Origin: Devosia riboflavina
GTDB taxonomy: Bacteria > Pseudomonadota > Alphaproteobacteria > Rhizobiales > Devosiaceae
Assembly (NCBI RefSeq): GCF_000743575.1
Contig: NZ_JQGC01000003.1
Span: 310,001 to 374,000 of the forward strand
Direction: 5' to 3'
DNA length: 64,000 nucleotides
The notes beneath the pieces were generated by a model. That model was not told the origin of the DNA and did no database searches. It worked only from the letters and a program-made list of their open reading frames with translations. Positions 33,251 through 42,339 of the stretch are shown here, in pieces. The position numbers and the translations under genes are program-made. The number at the start of each line of letters is the position of its first letter. The first letter of the stretch is position 1.

Positions 33251-33270
33251 GGCTACGCAGTTGCTCGTCG

Positions 33271-33495
33271 CTACCCCAGCGCGACTACCGCAATAACACC
33301 ACAGACAAAACCAATCGCAACGAGTAGGACGACATTGAGCGCCCTTCCGTTGCCGCGCTTGGCGAAAAGTAGTGGCGTCTTGCCGCTCGCCCTGAGCCGC
33401 TCCGGCGCACCCCATTTCAGCCGGCGAAACGCATAGACATTCGAGCGGCGTCTTTGGGCTTCGAGTGTTGCGTGATCTGGCTTGTCGCTGGACAT
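33271..33495 (-). CDS. Small protein with one C-terminal membrane helix, 74 aa
   Basis: A 74-residue protein: hydrophilic, Arg-rich N-terminal part (HATLEAQRRRSNVYAFRRLK), then a single hydrophobic helix at the extreme C-terminus (about residues 53-73, NVVLLVAIGFVCGVIAVVAL). It resembles a tail-anchored protein. The ATG at 33495 is preferred over the longer frame to 33516. Family unknown. It is divergent from mbfA, whose Irr-like operators lie 118 bp upstream of this start and might affect both genes. Confidence 0.55.
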   Translation of the reverse strand: MSSDKPDHATLEAQRRRSNVYAFRRLKWGAPERLRASGKTPLLFAKRGNGRALNVVLLVAIGFVCGVIAVVALG

Positions 33496-33612
33496 GGTTT
33501 TTCCCGTTTGAGCCAAGGCAAATGGGGATGAACTGATCCCATCACAATGGCAGAACCCGCAAAGCGGGAAAGAGCGTTAACGTCGCAGGGCGAAATCGCT
33601 CTTGCTCAAACA

Positions 33613-33649
33613 TTAGAACGGTTCTAAATATTGTTTGGAACAATTCTAA
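33613..33649. promoter_or_regulatory. Twin Irr-box (ICE)-like palindromes upstream of mbfA
   Basis: TTAGAAC-G-GTTCTAA (33613-33627) is a perfect 7+1+7 palindrome. TTGGAAC-A-ATTCTAA (33635-33649) is a second copy with two arm mismatches. Their centres are 22 bp apart, about two helical turns. The motif resembles published Irr ICE sites, and Irr is encoded at 5.2 kb. They lie 14-51 bp before the mbfA start, so a bound regulator would block the promoter. Confidence 0.75.
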
Positions 33650-33663
33650 TCTGTGGGGCAGGC

Positions 33664-34644
33664 ATGTTTACCCTTTGGCCGGACAATCGACGCGCCTTTG
33701 AAACGCTTTCGGAGCGTGAAATCCTGTCTTTGGCGATTGCCGCCGAGGAAGAGGATGGGCGCATCTATTCCGAACTGGCGACGCGGCTGGGCGAGACCTA
33801 TCCCGGCACGGCGGCGCTGCTCGAAGCCATGGCGGCCGAGGAAGACGATCACCGCCGGCGGCTGCTCGACATTTATGTCGATCGGTTCGGCAAGCGGCTG
33901 GTGCCGATCCGTCGCGAACATGTGCGCGGCTTTCTCAATCGCAAGCCGGTCTGGTTGCTGAAGACCCTGACGCTTGAGCAGGCGCGCCAGCAGGTCTGGG
34001 AAATGGAGGAAAGCGCCTACCATTTTTATCTCGAGGCGGCGAAGCAGGCCAATGACGTGGGCATCCGCAAGCTGCTCGGCGATCTCGCCCGGGCCGAGCG
34101 CGGCCATGCGGCATCGGCCACAAAACTCGACGAAAAACTGCTGGGTGATGCCGGCCACGACACCGAGAAGGACGAGGCGCATCGCCAGTTCCTCCTCACT
34201 TATGTGCAGCCGGGCCTGGCCGGGCTGATGGATGGTTCGGTGTCGACACTGGCGCCGGTCTTTGCCGCCGCCTTTGCGACGGGCGATACGCACCAGACTT
34301 TTCTGGTCGGTCTTGCCGCCGCGGTGGGCGCCGGCATTTCCATGGGTTTTACGGAGGCTGCTTCCGACGACGGCAAGCTGACGGGTCGTGGCTCGCCCAT
34401 CAAGCGCGGCCTTGCCGCCGGGATCATGACCGCCGTGGGCGGGCTGGGGCATGCCCTGCCCTATCTGATCCACGATTTCTGGACGGCGACCTTTATTGCC
34501 GGCCTCGTGGTGCTGCTCGAACTCTGGGCCATCGCCTTTATCCAGAAGCGTTACATGCAGACCCCATTCTGGCGGGCGGTGATGCAGGTGGTGCTGGGCG
34601 GCGCGCTGGTTTTTGCAGCAGGTGTGTTTATCGGCATGGCGTGA
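33664..34644 (+). CDS. mbfA: Membrane-bound ferritin MbfA, iron exporter
   Basis: A 326-residue fusion of an N-terminal ferritin-like di-iron domain (about residues 10-155, with LAIAAEEEDGRIYSELATRL, MAAEEDDHRRRL and MEESAYHFYLEAAKQ) and a C-terminal VIT1-like membrane domain (about 185-326, GLMDGSVSTLAPVFAAAFAT). In Bradyrhizobium and Agrobacterium MbfA exports iron and protects against iron and peroxide stress, under Irr repression at low iron. The ATG at 33664 follows GGGGCAGGC; an in-frame TTG at 33631 lies between the two palindromes and is rejected. Confidence 0.93.
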   Translation: MFTLWPDNRRAFETLSEREILSLAIAAEEEDGRIYSELATRLGETYPGTAALLEAMAAEEDDHRRRLLDIYVDRFGKRLVPIRREHVRGFLNRKPVWLLKTLTLEQARQQVWEMEESAYHFYLEAAKQANDVGIRKLLGDLARAERGHAASATKLDEKLLGDAGHDTEKDEAHRQFLLTYVQPGLAGLMDGSVSTLAPVFAAAFATGDTHQTFLVGLAAAVGAGISMGFTEAASDDGKLTGRGSPIKRGLAAGIMTAVGGLGHALPYLIHDFWTATFIAGLVVLLELWAIAFIQKRYMQTPFWRAVMQVVLGGALVFAAGVFIGMA

Positions 34645-34653
34645 GGTCGGAGC

Positions 34654-36267
34654 CTAAGCCCCCGCCACCAGACTCGCAGCCTTCGAGCCGATCGCCATGG
34701 CCGGGGCATTGGTATTGCCCGAGACGATCTGCGGCATGATCGAGCAGTCGATGACGCGGAGGCCGTCAATGCCGCGGACCTTCAGCTCCGCATCGACCAC
34801 GGCGGTGGGATCGTCGTCGCGGCCCATGCGTAGCGTGCCGACGGGGTGGTAGTTGGTCTTTACCGTCTGGCCGCAATAGTGGTTGAGGGCTTCCGGATCG
34901 TCCATCACAGCCTGGCCGGGAAGAAGTTCGGTATCGATCTTTGCCGCCAGCGGCGCTGATTTCAGCAGCTTTCGCGCTTCGTGGAGGGCCGCGATGGTGA
35001 GGCGGAGATCGTCGGGGGCACCGAAAAAATTGCAGTCGACCACCGGCTGATCGGCGGGGTCGGCCGAGCGCAGGGTAACGCTGCCGCGCGCCTCGGGGCG
35101 GAGGAGGCAGGACGTAAACGTGACGCCATAGGTGGGCTTGGCGGCCGAGACGTCGCGGTCGAGATAGACGATGGGGGCGCAATAGAGCTGGATGGTCGGG
35201 CGGCTGCCGCCATCGGGATCGAAGAACATGCAGGCTTCGATGCCGGTCGTGGTGACGGGGCCCGAATTGGTGAGGAGATATTGGAGGCCGTTGCGGATCA
35301 TGTTCCAGCCGCGGTCCTGCCCAAAGTAACCTGACTTGCCCTTGGTGGTGGCAATGACCGGGACCTCGTGATGGTCCTGCAGGTTTTGGCCGACGCCGGC
35401 AATGTCGGCGACGACGGAGATGCCGTGCTGGCGGAGGTGCTCGGCGGGGCCGATGCCCGAGAGCATCATCAGCTTGGCGCTATTATAGGTGCCGGCGCCC
35501 ACCAGCACCTCACGCTCGGCGCGGATGGTGTGGTTTTCGCCGTCCTTGGTATAGGCGACGCCGGTGGCGCGGCCATTTTCGATGAGGATGCGATCGACGC
35601 GAGCGCCGGAAATGATGGTCAGCTTGCCATCGGACTTCAGCGGATCGAGGAAGGCTTTTACGGCGTCCGAGCGCTCCTTGTAGCGACCCCATTGCCCATA
35701 GGTGTGCTGCATGATGCCGACGCCGAATTGGGTTGCGCCGTTGAAATCGGGATTGGCCTTGTGGCCGAGCGCCTGCGCTGCGGCGATGAAATCGTGGGTG
35801 GTCTGCGTCGTATAGCCGGGGTCGGAAACGCGGAGGGGTCCGCCATTGCCGTGGAAACCGTCGTGGAGGCGCGCATTGTCTTCCACGGCCTTGAAATGGG
35901 GAAGTATGGCGTCATAGGACCAGCCGGGATCATTGCCGAGGCTTTGGGCCCAGCCGTCATAATCCTCCTTCTGGCCGCGCATATAGACCATGGCATTGAC
36001 CGAGGAGCCGCCGCCCAGAACTTTTGCCACCGGCACGATGGGCGCGCGTCCGCCAAGCTGGGGCTGCGGCACGGTCTTGTGCATCTCGAGGAACGTGTCC
36101 TGGCCCAGATATTTCATATAGCCGGCCGGCATGGCCATGATGCGATTGGTGCGGGCGCGACCGCGCTCCAGCATCAGGACGGAAAAGCCGAATTCTTTCA
36201 CAAGCCGCCAGGCCGTGACCGAGGCAGCCGAGCCGCCGCCGGCGATGACGAAATCATATGTGGGCAT
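34654..36267 (-). CDS. GMC-family FAD oxidoreductase
   Basis: A 537-residue glucose-methanol-choline oxidoreductase, cytosolic, probably a choline- or alcohol-dehydrogenase-like enzyme. It has the FAD-binding start YDFVIAGGGSAASVTAWRL, the GMC signature around GGGSSVNAMVYMRGQKEDYD and the C-terminal catalytic pair His474 (TNYHPVGTLRMG) and Asn520 (SGNTNAPAMAIG). The third glycine of the dinucleotide motif is Ala15 (GGGSAAS), a mild deviation. The gene lies 22 bp upstream of the stop-side neighbour's LysR stop codon on the same strand; that LysR is the likely regulator. Substrate unknown. Confidence 0.9.
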   Translation of the reverse strand: MPTYDFVIAGGGSAASVTAWRLVKEFGFSVLMLERGRARTNRIMAMPAGYMKYLGQDTFLEMHKTVPQPQLGGRAPIVPVAKVLGGGSSVNAMVYMRGQKEDYDGWAQSLGNDPGWSYDAILPHFKAVEDNARLHDGFHGNGGPLRVSDPGYTTQTTHDFIAAAQALGHKANPDFNGATQFGVGIMQHTYGQWGRYKERSDAVKAFLDPLKSDGKLTIISGARVDRILIENGRATGVAYTKDGENHTIRAEREVLVGAGTYNSAKLMMLSGIGPAEHLRQHGISVVADIAGVGQNLQDHHEVPVIATTKGKSGYFGQDRGWNMIRNGLQYLLTNSGPVTTTGIEACMFFDPDGGSRPTIQLYCAPIVYLDRDVSAAKPTYGVTFTSCLLRPEARGSVTLRSADPADQPVVDCNFFGAPDDLRLTIAALHEARKLLKSAPLAAKIDTELLPGQAVMDDPEALNHYCGQTVKTNYHPVGTLRMGRDDDPTAVVDAELKVRGIDGLRVIDCSIMPQIVSGNTNAPAMAIGSKAASLVAGA

Positions 36268-36289
36268 AATATCTCCTCTTGGCGGGAGA

Positions 36290-37219
36290 TTAGGCGGCGG
36301 AAAGCAGGTCTTCTAGTCGGCTATCGAGGATAGTGCCCACTCGCGCGCATTCCTTGGCAATTTCCCGGATGAAATCGACCAGCATGGGCCGCTCCAGCGC
36401 TGTCAATGAACGGACCACCATGGCAGTATCGCGATGGAGGGGCTCCACATCGATGGGCAGGATTTCGACAAGGCGTCCGGCCGCGATATCGTCGGCGACA
36501 GCTGAATTGACGAAAAAGCCGATGCCCTCGCCCTTGATGGCGAGGCGGCGGGCTGGCCCGGTGGGCAGTTCGACGCTGGTGGGCGCGCGCCGGGTCAGGG
36601 CGGTGGACGCTTCCGGAGCCACCTGCCACCAGATCAGCGAAATGACCCGCGGCACCAGTGCCAGCACCTCTTCGATTTCCGGCGTGGCGCTGAGCTTGGC
36701 GGCCTTATCGGCCGAGATGACCAGAGGTACGCGCTCGCGCATGGTCAGCAGCGGCACGAGATCGACGGCGAGGGGTTCAAGATTGGGCCAGCAGAGGATG
36801 CCCAATTCGGATTCGCGCTCATGCAGCATTTCGGCGATCTGGGCCTGGCGGCCCTCGTTTACCACAACGTCCACCGCCGGATATTTTTCCTGAAAGCGCA
36901 AGAGGCTTTCGGTGATGAGCGGGGAGACGAGGCTGCGCAGCGAGGCGATGGCGATGCGGCCGCGCTCGACCCGGCGCAGGGCCTCGCGCGCTTCCTGTGC
37001 CGTGCCGATGATGCGGCGGGCAAAGGGCAGAAAGGTCATGCCCTGATCGGTGAGGCTGACCGTCCGCCCGCGGACGAAAAGGGTGACGCCAAGCAGTTGT
37101 TCGAGCGCCCGCATACGCATCGAGGCAGTCGCCTGGGTGATGTTCAGATAGGCCGCCGCCTTGGTGAAACTCTGCTCGCGAACGATGCGGTCAAAAGTGC
37201 GAAGCTGGTCGAGGTCCAT
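36290..37219 (-). CDS. LysR-family regulator upstream of the GMC oxidoreductase
   Basis: A 309-residue LysR protein. The DNA-binding part is DLDQLRTFDRIVREQSFTKA, then AAYLNITQATASMRMRALEQ, with an effector domain containing LVSPLITESLLRFQEKYPAV. It is transcribed in the same direction as the GMC gene and ends 22 bp before it, so the two may share a transcript. Its start is 121 bp from higB, transcribed the other way. No binding site could be identified with confidence. Confidence 0.9.
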   Translation of the reverse strand: MDLDQLRTFDRIVREQSFTKAAAYLNITQATASMRMRALEQLLGVTLFVRGRTVSLTDQGMTFLPFARRIIGTAQEAREALRRVERGRIAIASLRSLVSPLITESLLRFQEKYPAVDVVVNEGRQAQIAEMLHERESELGILCWPNLEPLAVDLVPLLTMRERVPLVISADKAAKLSATPEIEEVLALVPRVISLIWWQVAPEASTALTRRAPTSVELPTGPARRLAIKGEGIGFFVNSAVADDIAAGRLVEILPIDVEPLHRDTAMVVRSLTALERPMLVDFIREIAKECARVGTILDSRLEDLLSAA

Positions 37220-37307
37220 TGGATTGGCTTATGCAAGAGCGGTCGATAAGCCGGAATATGGTTTGTCACATAGAACATGTCTATGCGCTGAATGGCGCAT
37301 GACGCAT

Positions 37308-37323
37308 TGCGTTATATAACGCA
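37308..37323. promoter_or_regulatory. Palindromic operator of the higBA promoter
   Basis: TGCGTTAT/ATAACGCA is a perfect 16-bp palindrome 17 bp before the higB ATG. A partial second copy (GCGTTATGATTGCGC) follows at once. This is where a HigA dimer would repress the operon; the assignment is by position. Confidence 0.7.
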
Positions 37324-37340
37324 GCGCGTTATGATTGCGC

Positions 37341-37625
37341 ATGATCCAGAGCTTTTCGGACGGCGAAACGGAGCTGATCTGGGCCGGCCACCGCAGCCGC
37401 AGGCTGCCGGCGGACATTCAGTCCGTGGCTCTGAGGAAATTGCGTCTGCTTCACGCCGCCCGGGTCATCGGCGACCTGAGGGTGCCACCAGGCAATCGGC
37501 TCGAAGCGCTCAAAGGCGATCGCGCCGGACAATGGAGCATTCGTATCAACGATCAATGGCGCATCTGTTTTGTCTGGGATGAAGGAGGACCGAGCAATGT
37601 CGAAATCGTCGACTACCATGGATGA
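37341..37625 (+). CDS. higB: HigB-type toxin (RelE superfamily mRNA interferase)
   Basis: A 94-residue HigB-like toxin that cleaves mRNA on the ribosome. Family marks are MIQSFSDGETELIWAGHRSR, LRKLRLLHAARVIGDLRVPP, NRLEALKGDRAGQWSIRIND and the end [20 protein letters not shown]. The ATG at 37341 is taken; a TTG two codons earlier is possible. The toxin precedes the antitoxin, the order typical of higBA, and the genes overlap by 29 bp. Confidence 0.93.
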   Translation: MIQSFSDGETELIWAGHRSRRLPADIQSVALRKLRLLHAARVIGDLRVPPGNRLEALKGDRAGQWSIRINDQWRICFVWDEGGPSNVEIVDYHG

Positions 37626-37911
37626 GGCCCTGCCCAATCCGCATCCGGGCGAAATCCTGCTCGAGGAATTTCTGAAGCCCATGGGGCTCAGCCAGAATGC
37701 ACTCGCCCGCGCCGTGCATGTGCCGCCCCGGCGCATCAATGAGATCGTCTTGGGGCAGCGCGGTGTGACGGCCGACACGGACCTGCGACTGGCGCGTTAT
37801 TTCGGACTGTCGGAAGGTTTTTTCCTGTCGCTGCAGATCGAGTTCGATCTTATGCAGCGTCGGCGCGAGTTGGGCGATGATCTCAAGGCGATAGAACCGC
37901 GCGCGGCCTAG
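37597..37911 (+). CDS. higA: HigA-type antitoxin (XRE family)
   Basis: A 104-residue HTH antitoxin: [60 protein letters not shown]. It binds HigB and represses the operon. The ATG at 37597 lies behind GAAGGAGGACCGAGC, inside the end of higB, so translation is coupled. Its 3' end overlaps the 3' end of trhO by 4 bp on the opposite strand. Spacing and length are normal, so the pair looks functional. Confidence 0.93.
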   Translation: MSKSSTTMDEALPNPHPGEILLEEFLKPMGLSQNALARAVHVPPRRINEIVLGQRGVTADTDLRLARYFGLSEGFFLSLQIEFDLMQRRRELGDDLKAIEPRAA

Positions 37912-38948
37912 CTGCTCTCGTTGCGTGCCCGGGATTCTTCGGCCAGAGCCTGCTTGCGCGCCTTGGCTTTGGCGGCGATTTCGGCGACGGCGTCGCCGAG
38001 GTGGGCCGTGCCGCGCTTTTTGGCGAGGTCCATCTGCTTCTGCCGTTCCGCTGCTGCTTCGTGCTTGGCCGTATCGTCGATGCAATAGGGGCAGGATAGG
38101 CCTTCGGCAAAGTGCTTTTGCTGGCGATCCGCTTCCGTCAGCGGATGGCGGCAGGCGCGGCAGAGGGTGGCGTCGCCAAGTTCAAGGCCGTGGCCGACCG
38201 AGACGCGCTCGTCGAACACGAAGCACTCGCCGGCAAAGCGGCTCTCTTCCTTGGGCGTCACTTCAAGATATTTCAGAATGCCGCCCTTGAGGTGGAAGAC
38301 TTCCTCAAAGCCTTGGCTCAGCAGGTAGGACGAAGCCTTTTCGCAGCGGATGCCGCCGGTGCAGAACATGGCGACCTTCTTGTCCCGGGCGGGATCAAGG
38401 TTTTTCGCCACATAGTCCTTGAACTCGACAAAGCTCGCCGTCTTGGGATCGAGCGCACGCTGAAAAGTGCCGAGGCCGACTTCATAGTCGTTGCGGGTAT
38501 CGACCAGCACCACGTCGTTGCGATCGATCAGCGCGTTCCAGTCTTCGGGCTCGACATAGGTGCCGACCTGTTTTGACGGATCAGCCTCGGGCGCGCGCAG
38601 GGTGACGATTTCGGGTTTGAGCCGCACCTTCATGCGCAGGAACGGCGCTTCGTCGGCGAAAGAATATTTGGTCTCGGCGCCAAGGAGGCGGCTACCGAAG
38701 GGACCGGAGACAAACAGAAAATCGGAGAGGGCGTCGATGCCTTCCGGCGTGCCGGCAACCGTGCCATTGATGCCTTCGGGCGCCAGGATAAGCGTGCCCT
38801 TGATGCCGCGATTGCAGCAGAAGGCGGCGAGCGGGGTTTTCAGCGCTTCGGCATCGGGCAGGGAGGCGAATTTGTAGATCGCCATCACCTTGTATGGATG
38901 ATTGTCCTGTTGCACAGTGGTGGCAGATTCTGGGTTGAGCGCGGTCAT
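37908..38948 (-). CDS. trhO: tRNA uridine 5-oxyacetic-acid-related hydroxylase TrhO (rhodanese family)
   Basis: A 346-residue YceA/UPF0176 protein that forms 5-hydroxyuridine at tRNA position 34. It has the N-terminal ferredoxin-like part ([20 protein letters not shown]), the rhodanese domain (about residues 130-230) with Cys196 and Cys202 in [17 protein letters not shown], and a C-terminal Cys cluster ([12 protein letters not shown]) that may bind zinc, followed by a Lys/Ala-rich tail. The ATG at 38948 gives the family-like length; the frame extends 17 codons further without support. It converges with higA. Confidence 0.92.
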   Translation of the reverse strand: MTALNPESATTVQQDNHPYKVMAIYKFASLPDAEALKTPLAAFCCNRGIKGTLILAPEGINGTVAGTPEGIDALSDFLFVSGPFGSRLLGAETKYSFADEAPFLRMKVRLKPEIVTLRAPEADPSKQVGTYVEPEDWNALIDRNDVVLVDTRNDYEVGLGTFQRALDPKTASFVEFKDYVAKNLDPARDKKVAMFCTGGIRCEKASSYLLSQGFEEVFHLKGGILKYLEVTPKEESRFAGECFVFDERVSVGHGLELGDATLCRACRHPLTEADRQQKHFAEGLSCPYCIDDTAKHEAAAERQKQMDLAKKRGTAHLGDAVAEIAAKAKARKQALAEESRARNESS

Positions 38949-39018
38949 GGCGCGCTCATACCACCGGCCGGGCCCGGCGTCACGGGCGGCCGCAAGCAAG
39001 ACATCGGGAGGACTATTT

Positions 39019-40059
39019 ATGACCTATCGGGCGGATAACGCACGCTATGACACCATGCCCTATCGCCGTTCCGGGCGCTCGGGCTTGAAATTGCCGGTCC
39101 TCAGCCTCGGCCTCTGGCAGAATTTCGGCGGTACGCGCGACTATCCCGGCGCCATGGAAATCCTGGGCTATGCCTTCGATCAGGGCATTACCCACTTTGA
39201 CCTTGCCAACAATTACGGGCCGCCGGCGGGTTCATCGGAAGAGCTGTTCGGCCAGGCGATGGCGCGCGATTTCCGTCCCTATCGCGACGAGATGATCATC
39301 TCGACCAAGGCCGGCTACAATATGTGGCCAGGCCCCTATGGCGAATTCGGCAGCCGCAAATATCTGCTGGCGAGCCTTGACCAGAGCCTCAAGCGCCTGG
39401 GGCTCGACTATGTCGATATTTTTTACTCGCATCGTTTCGATCCCGAAACGCCGCTCGAAGAAACCATGGGCGCGCTGGCCCATGCGGTGAAATCGGGCAA
39501 GGCGCTTTATGTCGGTGTCTCCTCTTATCCCGAAAAGGAAACGCGCGAGGCGCATCGGATTCTGAAAGAGATGGGCGTGGCGACGACTATCCACCAGCCG
39601 AGCTATTCGGTGCTCAATCGCTGGATCGAAAATGACAAAACGATCGATGCCTGCGGCGAACTGGGCATTGGCGTGATCGCCTTCTCGCCGCTGGCACAGG
39701 GCGTGCTTTCCGGAAAATACTCGTCGGGCGGCGACAAGGCCGGGACGCGCGGCGCCAATCCCAATGGCTCGCTGCGCGCCAGCCATGTCGAGCCGCGCGT
39801 GCTCGAGGCGGTGGACAAGCTGGGTGTCATTGCCCGGAATCGCGGGCAATCGCTGGTGCAATTGGCGCTGGCCTGGGTGCTGCGGCGCAAGGAGGTCACC
39901 TCGGCGCTGATCGGGGTGCGGACGCTCGAACAGCTCAGGGATAATCTTGGGGTGATCGATAATCTGGACCTGAGCGCCGAGGAAATTGTCGCGATTGATG
40001 AGGCGACTAAGGACGGGCAGATGGAACTGCATCCGCGACCGCAGGGGTGGTTGCGCTAG
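39019..40059 (+). CDS. Aldo/keto reductase, YghZ (L-glyceraldehyde 3-phosphate reductase) type
   Basis: A 346-residue NADPH-dependent TIM-barrel reductase. The AKR tetrad is Asp61 (HFDLANNYG), Tyr66, Lys97 (ISTKAGY) and His138 (FYSHRFD). The N-terminus [20 protein letters not shown], followed by WQNFGG, and [17 protein letters not shown] are hallmarks of the YghZ/Gpr group, which reduces L-glyceraldehyde 3-phosphate and methylglyoxal. The ATG follows CGGGAGGACTATTT. It is divergent from trhO, 70 bp apart, and stands alone, ending before a palindromic repeat region. Confidence 0.92.
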   Translation: MTYRADNARYDTMPYRRSGRSGLKLPVLSLGLWQNFGGTRDYPGAMEILGYAFDQGITHFDLANNYGPPAGSSEELFGQAMARDFRPYRDEMIISTKAGYNMWPGPYGEFGSRKYLLASLDQSLKRLGLDYVDIFYSHRFDPETPLEETMGALAHAVKSGKALYVGVSSYPEKETREAHRILKEMGVATTIHQPSYSVLNRWIENDKTIDACGELGIGVIAFSPLAQGVLSGKYSSGGDKAGTRGANPNGSLRASHVEPRVLEAVDKLGVIARNRGQSLVQLALAWVLRRKEVTSALIGVRTLEQLRDNLGVIDNLDLSAEEIVAIDEATKDGQMELHPRPQGWLR

Positions 40060-40104
40060 GGCACGATGTTGCGGCTCAAGACGCCGTTCTTCCCGGATGC
40101 ATCG

Positions 40105-40213
40105 CACCCCCACCCTTGATCCCTCCCCACAAGGGGGAGGGAGACGATGGAACCGAGACGGTTGAGGCCTGCGCCTCCCTCCCCTTGATGGGGAGGGAAT
40201 GAGGGTGGGGTGA
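40105..40213. repeat. Nested palindromes after the aldo/keto reductase gene
   Basis: Outer arms CACCCCCACCCTT and GAGGGTGGGGTG enclose CCCTCCCC-ACAA-GGGGGAGGG and CTCCCTCCCC-TTGAT-GGGGAGGG. The whole 109-bp unit can fold as a cruciform. It lies between convergent genes and resembles the elements at 33.1 kb. No gene was seen in this gap. Confidence 0.7.
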
Positions 40214-40248
40214 CAGAGAGCCCCGGGACACCTTAGTCCCGCCGAGCC

Positions 40249-41139
40249 TCAAACCATCATCGACTGCAGCGCACCCATGGCGGCGAGCGAGCCGGAATTG
40301 TTGGCAAAAGTCACCGAATGCATGCCGGTCGTGAGATCGCCGGCGGCAAAAATGCCTGGCTTTGAGGTCGCCTGCATGTCGCCGATAGCGAGCATGATGC
40401 CGGTCGGCGTTTCCTTGGTTTCGAGGCCAAGTTGCAGGTGCAGGTCCGCCGAGGGCCGATTGCGCGGATGCGCATAGAGGGCTTCGAGCCCTATCTGCGA
40501 ACCATCTTCCATGGTGACGCCGGAAATGCGCCCGCCATCGTGCTGAATGGAAGCCAGCTTGCCGTCGACAATTCTGACGCCGCGCTTTTCAAGCTTGCTG
40601 CGTTCTTCGTCGATGATGTCGTTGCCATCGAGGATCAGCGTGATGTCATCGGTCCAATTGGCATAGAGCACCGGGCCATGGAGCGACATGGGCGAGGAAT
40701 AGAGGAGGCCCCAGCGTGTGCCGGCCACTTCGTAGCCATGGCAGAAGGGGCAATGGATGACCGTCTTGCCCCAGCTCTCGGCAAAGCCCGGAATAGCGGG
40801 AAATTCATCGACAATGCCATAGCTGAGAATGATCCGGCGGCCGGAAATCGTCTCGCCTTCGGCCGTGGTGACGATAAAATTGTCCGGCTCGCCCGAAATG
40901 CCGATGGCCCGGCCGCTGACCTGTTTCACCGTTGGATACTGTGCCACCTGGGCACGAGCCGCCTTCAACAGGTCCCCCGGCGGGGTGCCGTCGAAACCGA
41001 AGATATTGTGCGCGTGTTCGGCATAGCGATTGCGGTTGAGGCCGGTGTCGAGAACGGTGACCTGGCGGCGGGCCCGCCCAAGCTGCATGGCCGCGGTGAG
41101 GCCGGCAAAGCTGCCGCCGATAATGATGACATCCTGCAT
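40249..41139 (-). CDS. Thioredoxin-reductase-like FAD/NAD(P) oxidoreductase
   Basis: A 296-residue flavoprotein of the small thioredoxin-reductase fold. It has the FAD motif MQDVIIIGGSFAGLTAAMQL and a redox pair Cys130-x2-Cys133 in IHCPFCHGYE. The second dinucleotide motif of classic TrxB is weak (RWGLLYSSPM instead of GxGxxA), so use of NADPH is uncertain. The C-terminal FAD motif GIFAAGDLTTGMHSVTFANN is intact. The ATG at 41139 is the first Met of the FAD motif; the frame reaches 41199 without a ribosome site. Such proteins occur near TetR/ArsR genes and may act on low-molecular-weight thiols. Monocistronic. Confidence 0.85.
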   Translation of the reverse strand: MQDVIIIGGSFAGLTAAMQLGRARRQVTVLDTGLNRNRYAEHAHNIFGFDGTPPGDLLKAARAQVAQYPTVKQVSGRAIGISGEPDNFIVTTAEGETISGRRIILSYGIVDEFPAIPGFAESWGKTVIHCPFCHGYEVAGTRWGLLYSSPMSLHGPVLYANWTDDITLILDGNDIIDEERSKLEKRGVRIVDGKLASIQHDGGRISGVTMEDGSQIGLEALYAHPRNRPSADLHLQLGLETKETPTGIMLAIGDMQATSKPGIFAAGDLTTGMHSVTFANNSGSLAAMGALQSMMV

Positions 41140-41265
41140 GAAAAAATCTCCGTTCGTCGCAATGGCGTTTGCAATGTAATAACATAACACAAATGTCAAG
41201 CCGAGGTTTCACTCCCGGTTGGTTTGACCTAAGGTGCGGTCCGGACAGCCCTTGGGAGAGAGAAT

Positions 41266-41865
41266 ATGCGTCGTCTCTTAGCTTGCCTTGTTATTGGCCT
41301 CATTGGGATTTCGCCGGCTCTGGCCTTCGATGCCGGAACGCAGGATGTGCTGGACCGGATGAAGGTCGGCAAGCTGGTTCCCATTACCGAGATCGCCACG
41401 CTGATGCGCAATTCCGAGCGCTGGTGCTATGCCGAGGACGAGGGGAGCTGCTCCTGGTCGGACATTTATCTCGATGTGACCGAGACGGGCGCGACCTATG
41501 AGATCGGCAATGCCTGGGACGCCGACCGCGACGTGATCTTTACCGATCATGGGACGTTCGAAGAGGGCCGCTATATCTGCGAGACGGGCTATGATTGGGT
41601 GCCGACGCTGCGCGCCGTCAATCGGGCCGATGGCTCGGCCATCAATGGCCGCCCACTCTGGGAGCTCAAGACCGAAATCGGCGAGGGCCGCAGCGAGGGC
41701 GTGGACTGTTTTGACTATGTGCTGAAGGGCGCGGATGCGGAGGCCGAGACCATTACCCTCTTGCAGCGGCAATTTACCGATGGCGTCACCGACACGAGCA
41801 ATGACGTGACGGTGACCCTGCATTTCAATGCGGCAACGGCCTCGGCGCTGACCTGGTATTACTGA
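41266..41865 (+). CDS. Secreted hypothetical protein, 199 aa
   Basis: A 199-residue protein with a signal peptide (residues 1-20, [20 protein letters not shown]) and a mature domain rich in acidic residues. It contains several Cys ([37 protein letters not shown]), likely in disulfides. The ATG follows GGGAGAGAAT. The family is not recognised. It is divergent from the TrxR-like gene (126 bp, AT-rich promoter region) and its end overlaps the VOC gene by 7 bp tail to tail. Confidence 0.7.
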   Translation: MRRLLACLVIGLIGISPALAFDAGTQDVLDRMKVGKLVPITEIATLMRNSERWCYAEDEGSCSWSDIYLDVTETGATYEIGNAWDADRDVIFTDHGTFEEGRYICETGYDWVPTLRAVNRADGSAINGRPLWELKTEIGEGRSEGVDCFDYVLKGADAEAETITLLQRQFTDGVTDTSNDVTVTLHFNAATASALTWYY

Positions 41866-42266
41866 CCGCCCTGGGCGGCAAGCCAGGTCGGATCGGGATC
41901 GATCGGCGTGATGACGTCGAGCAGCACGCCATTGGGGTCGGCGGCAATGAAATGGCGCTGGCCGAAAACTTCGTCGCGGAGGGGTTGGGCGATCCTTATG
42001 CCTTTGCTGGCAAAGCGCTCGGCTTCCGCCGCGGCATCGGCCACTTCGAAGCTGAGGATCAGGCCCGAGGTCGGCCGGCGGCCTTCGGGCGGAATGGTTT
42101 CGTGGTCATGGGCGATCACGGCCAATTCCTGCGAGCCGCTGGGCGCGCGCAGATGCATGTACCAATCGCTGGCAAAAACCTCGGTAAAGCCAAAAGTGTC
42201 TTTGTAGAAGGCGGCGGTGGCGGCGACATCCTTGACCTGCAAGAGCGGATAATAGGCTGAGAACAT
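41859..42266 (-). CDS. VOC-superfamily (glyoxalase-like) protein
   Basis: A 135-residue glyoxalase/bleomycin-resistance-fold protein with two beta-alpha-beta modules: [27 protein letters not shown] and [20 protein letters not shown]. The start at 42266 follows AAGGAGAGACCG; the longer frame up to 42401 overlaps the divergent tetR gene and is rejected. The metal ligands of classical glyoxalase are not all evident, so the reaction is unknown. Divergent from a TetR gene (73 bp), which probably controls it. Confidence 0.88.
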   Translation of the reverse strand: MFSAYYPLLQVKDVAATAAFYKDTFGFTEVFASDWYMHLRAPSGSQELAVIAHDHETIPPEGRRPTSGLILSFEVADAAAEAERFASKGIRIAQPLRDEVFGQRHFIAADPNGVLLDVITPIDPDPTWLAAQGGQ

Positions 42267-42339
42267 CGGTCTCTCCTTGCAAAAGTGACATTTTAGAAAC
42301 ATACTGGTTGTACGTAACAATAACAAACACGGTGTATGT

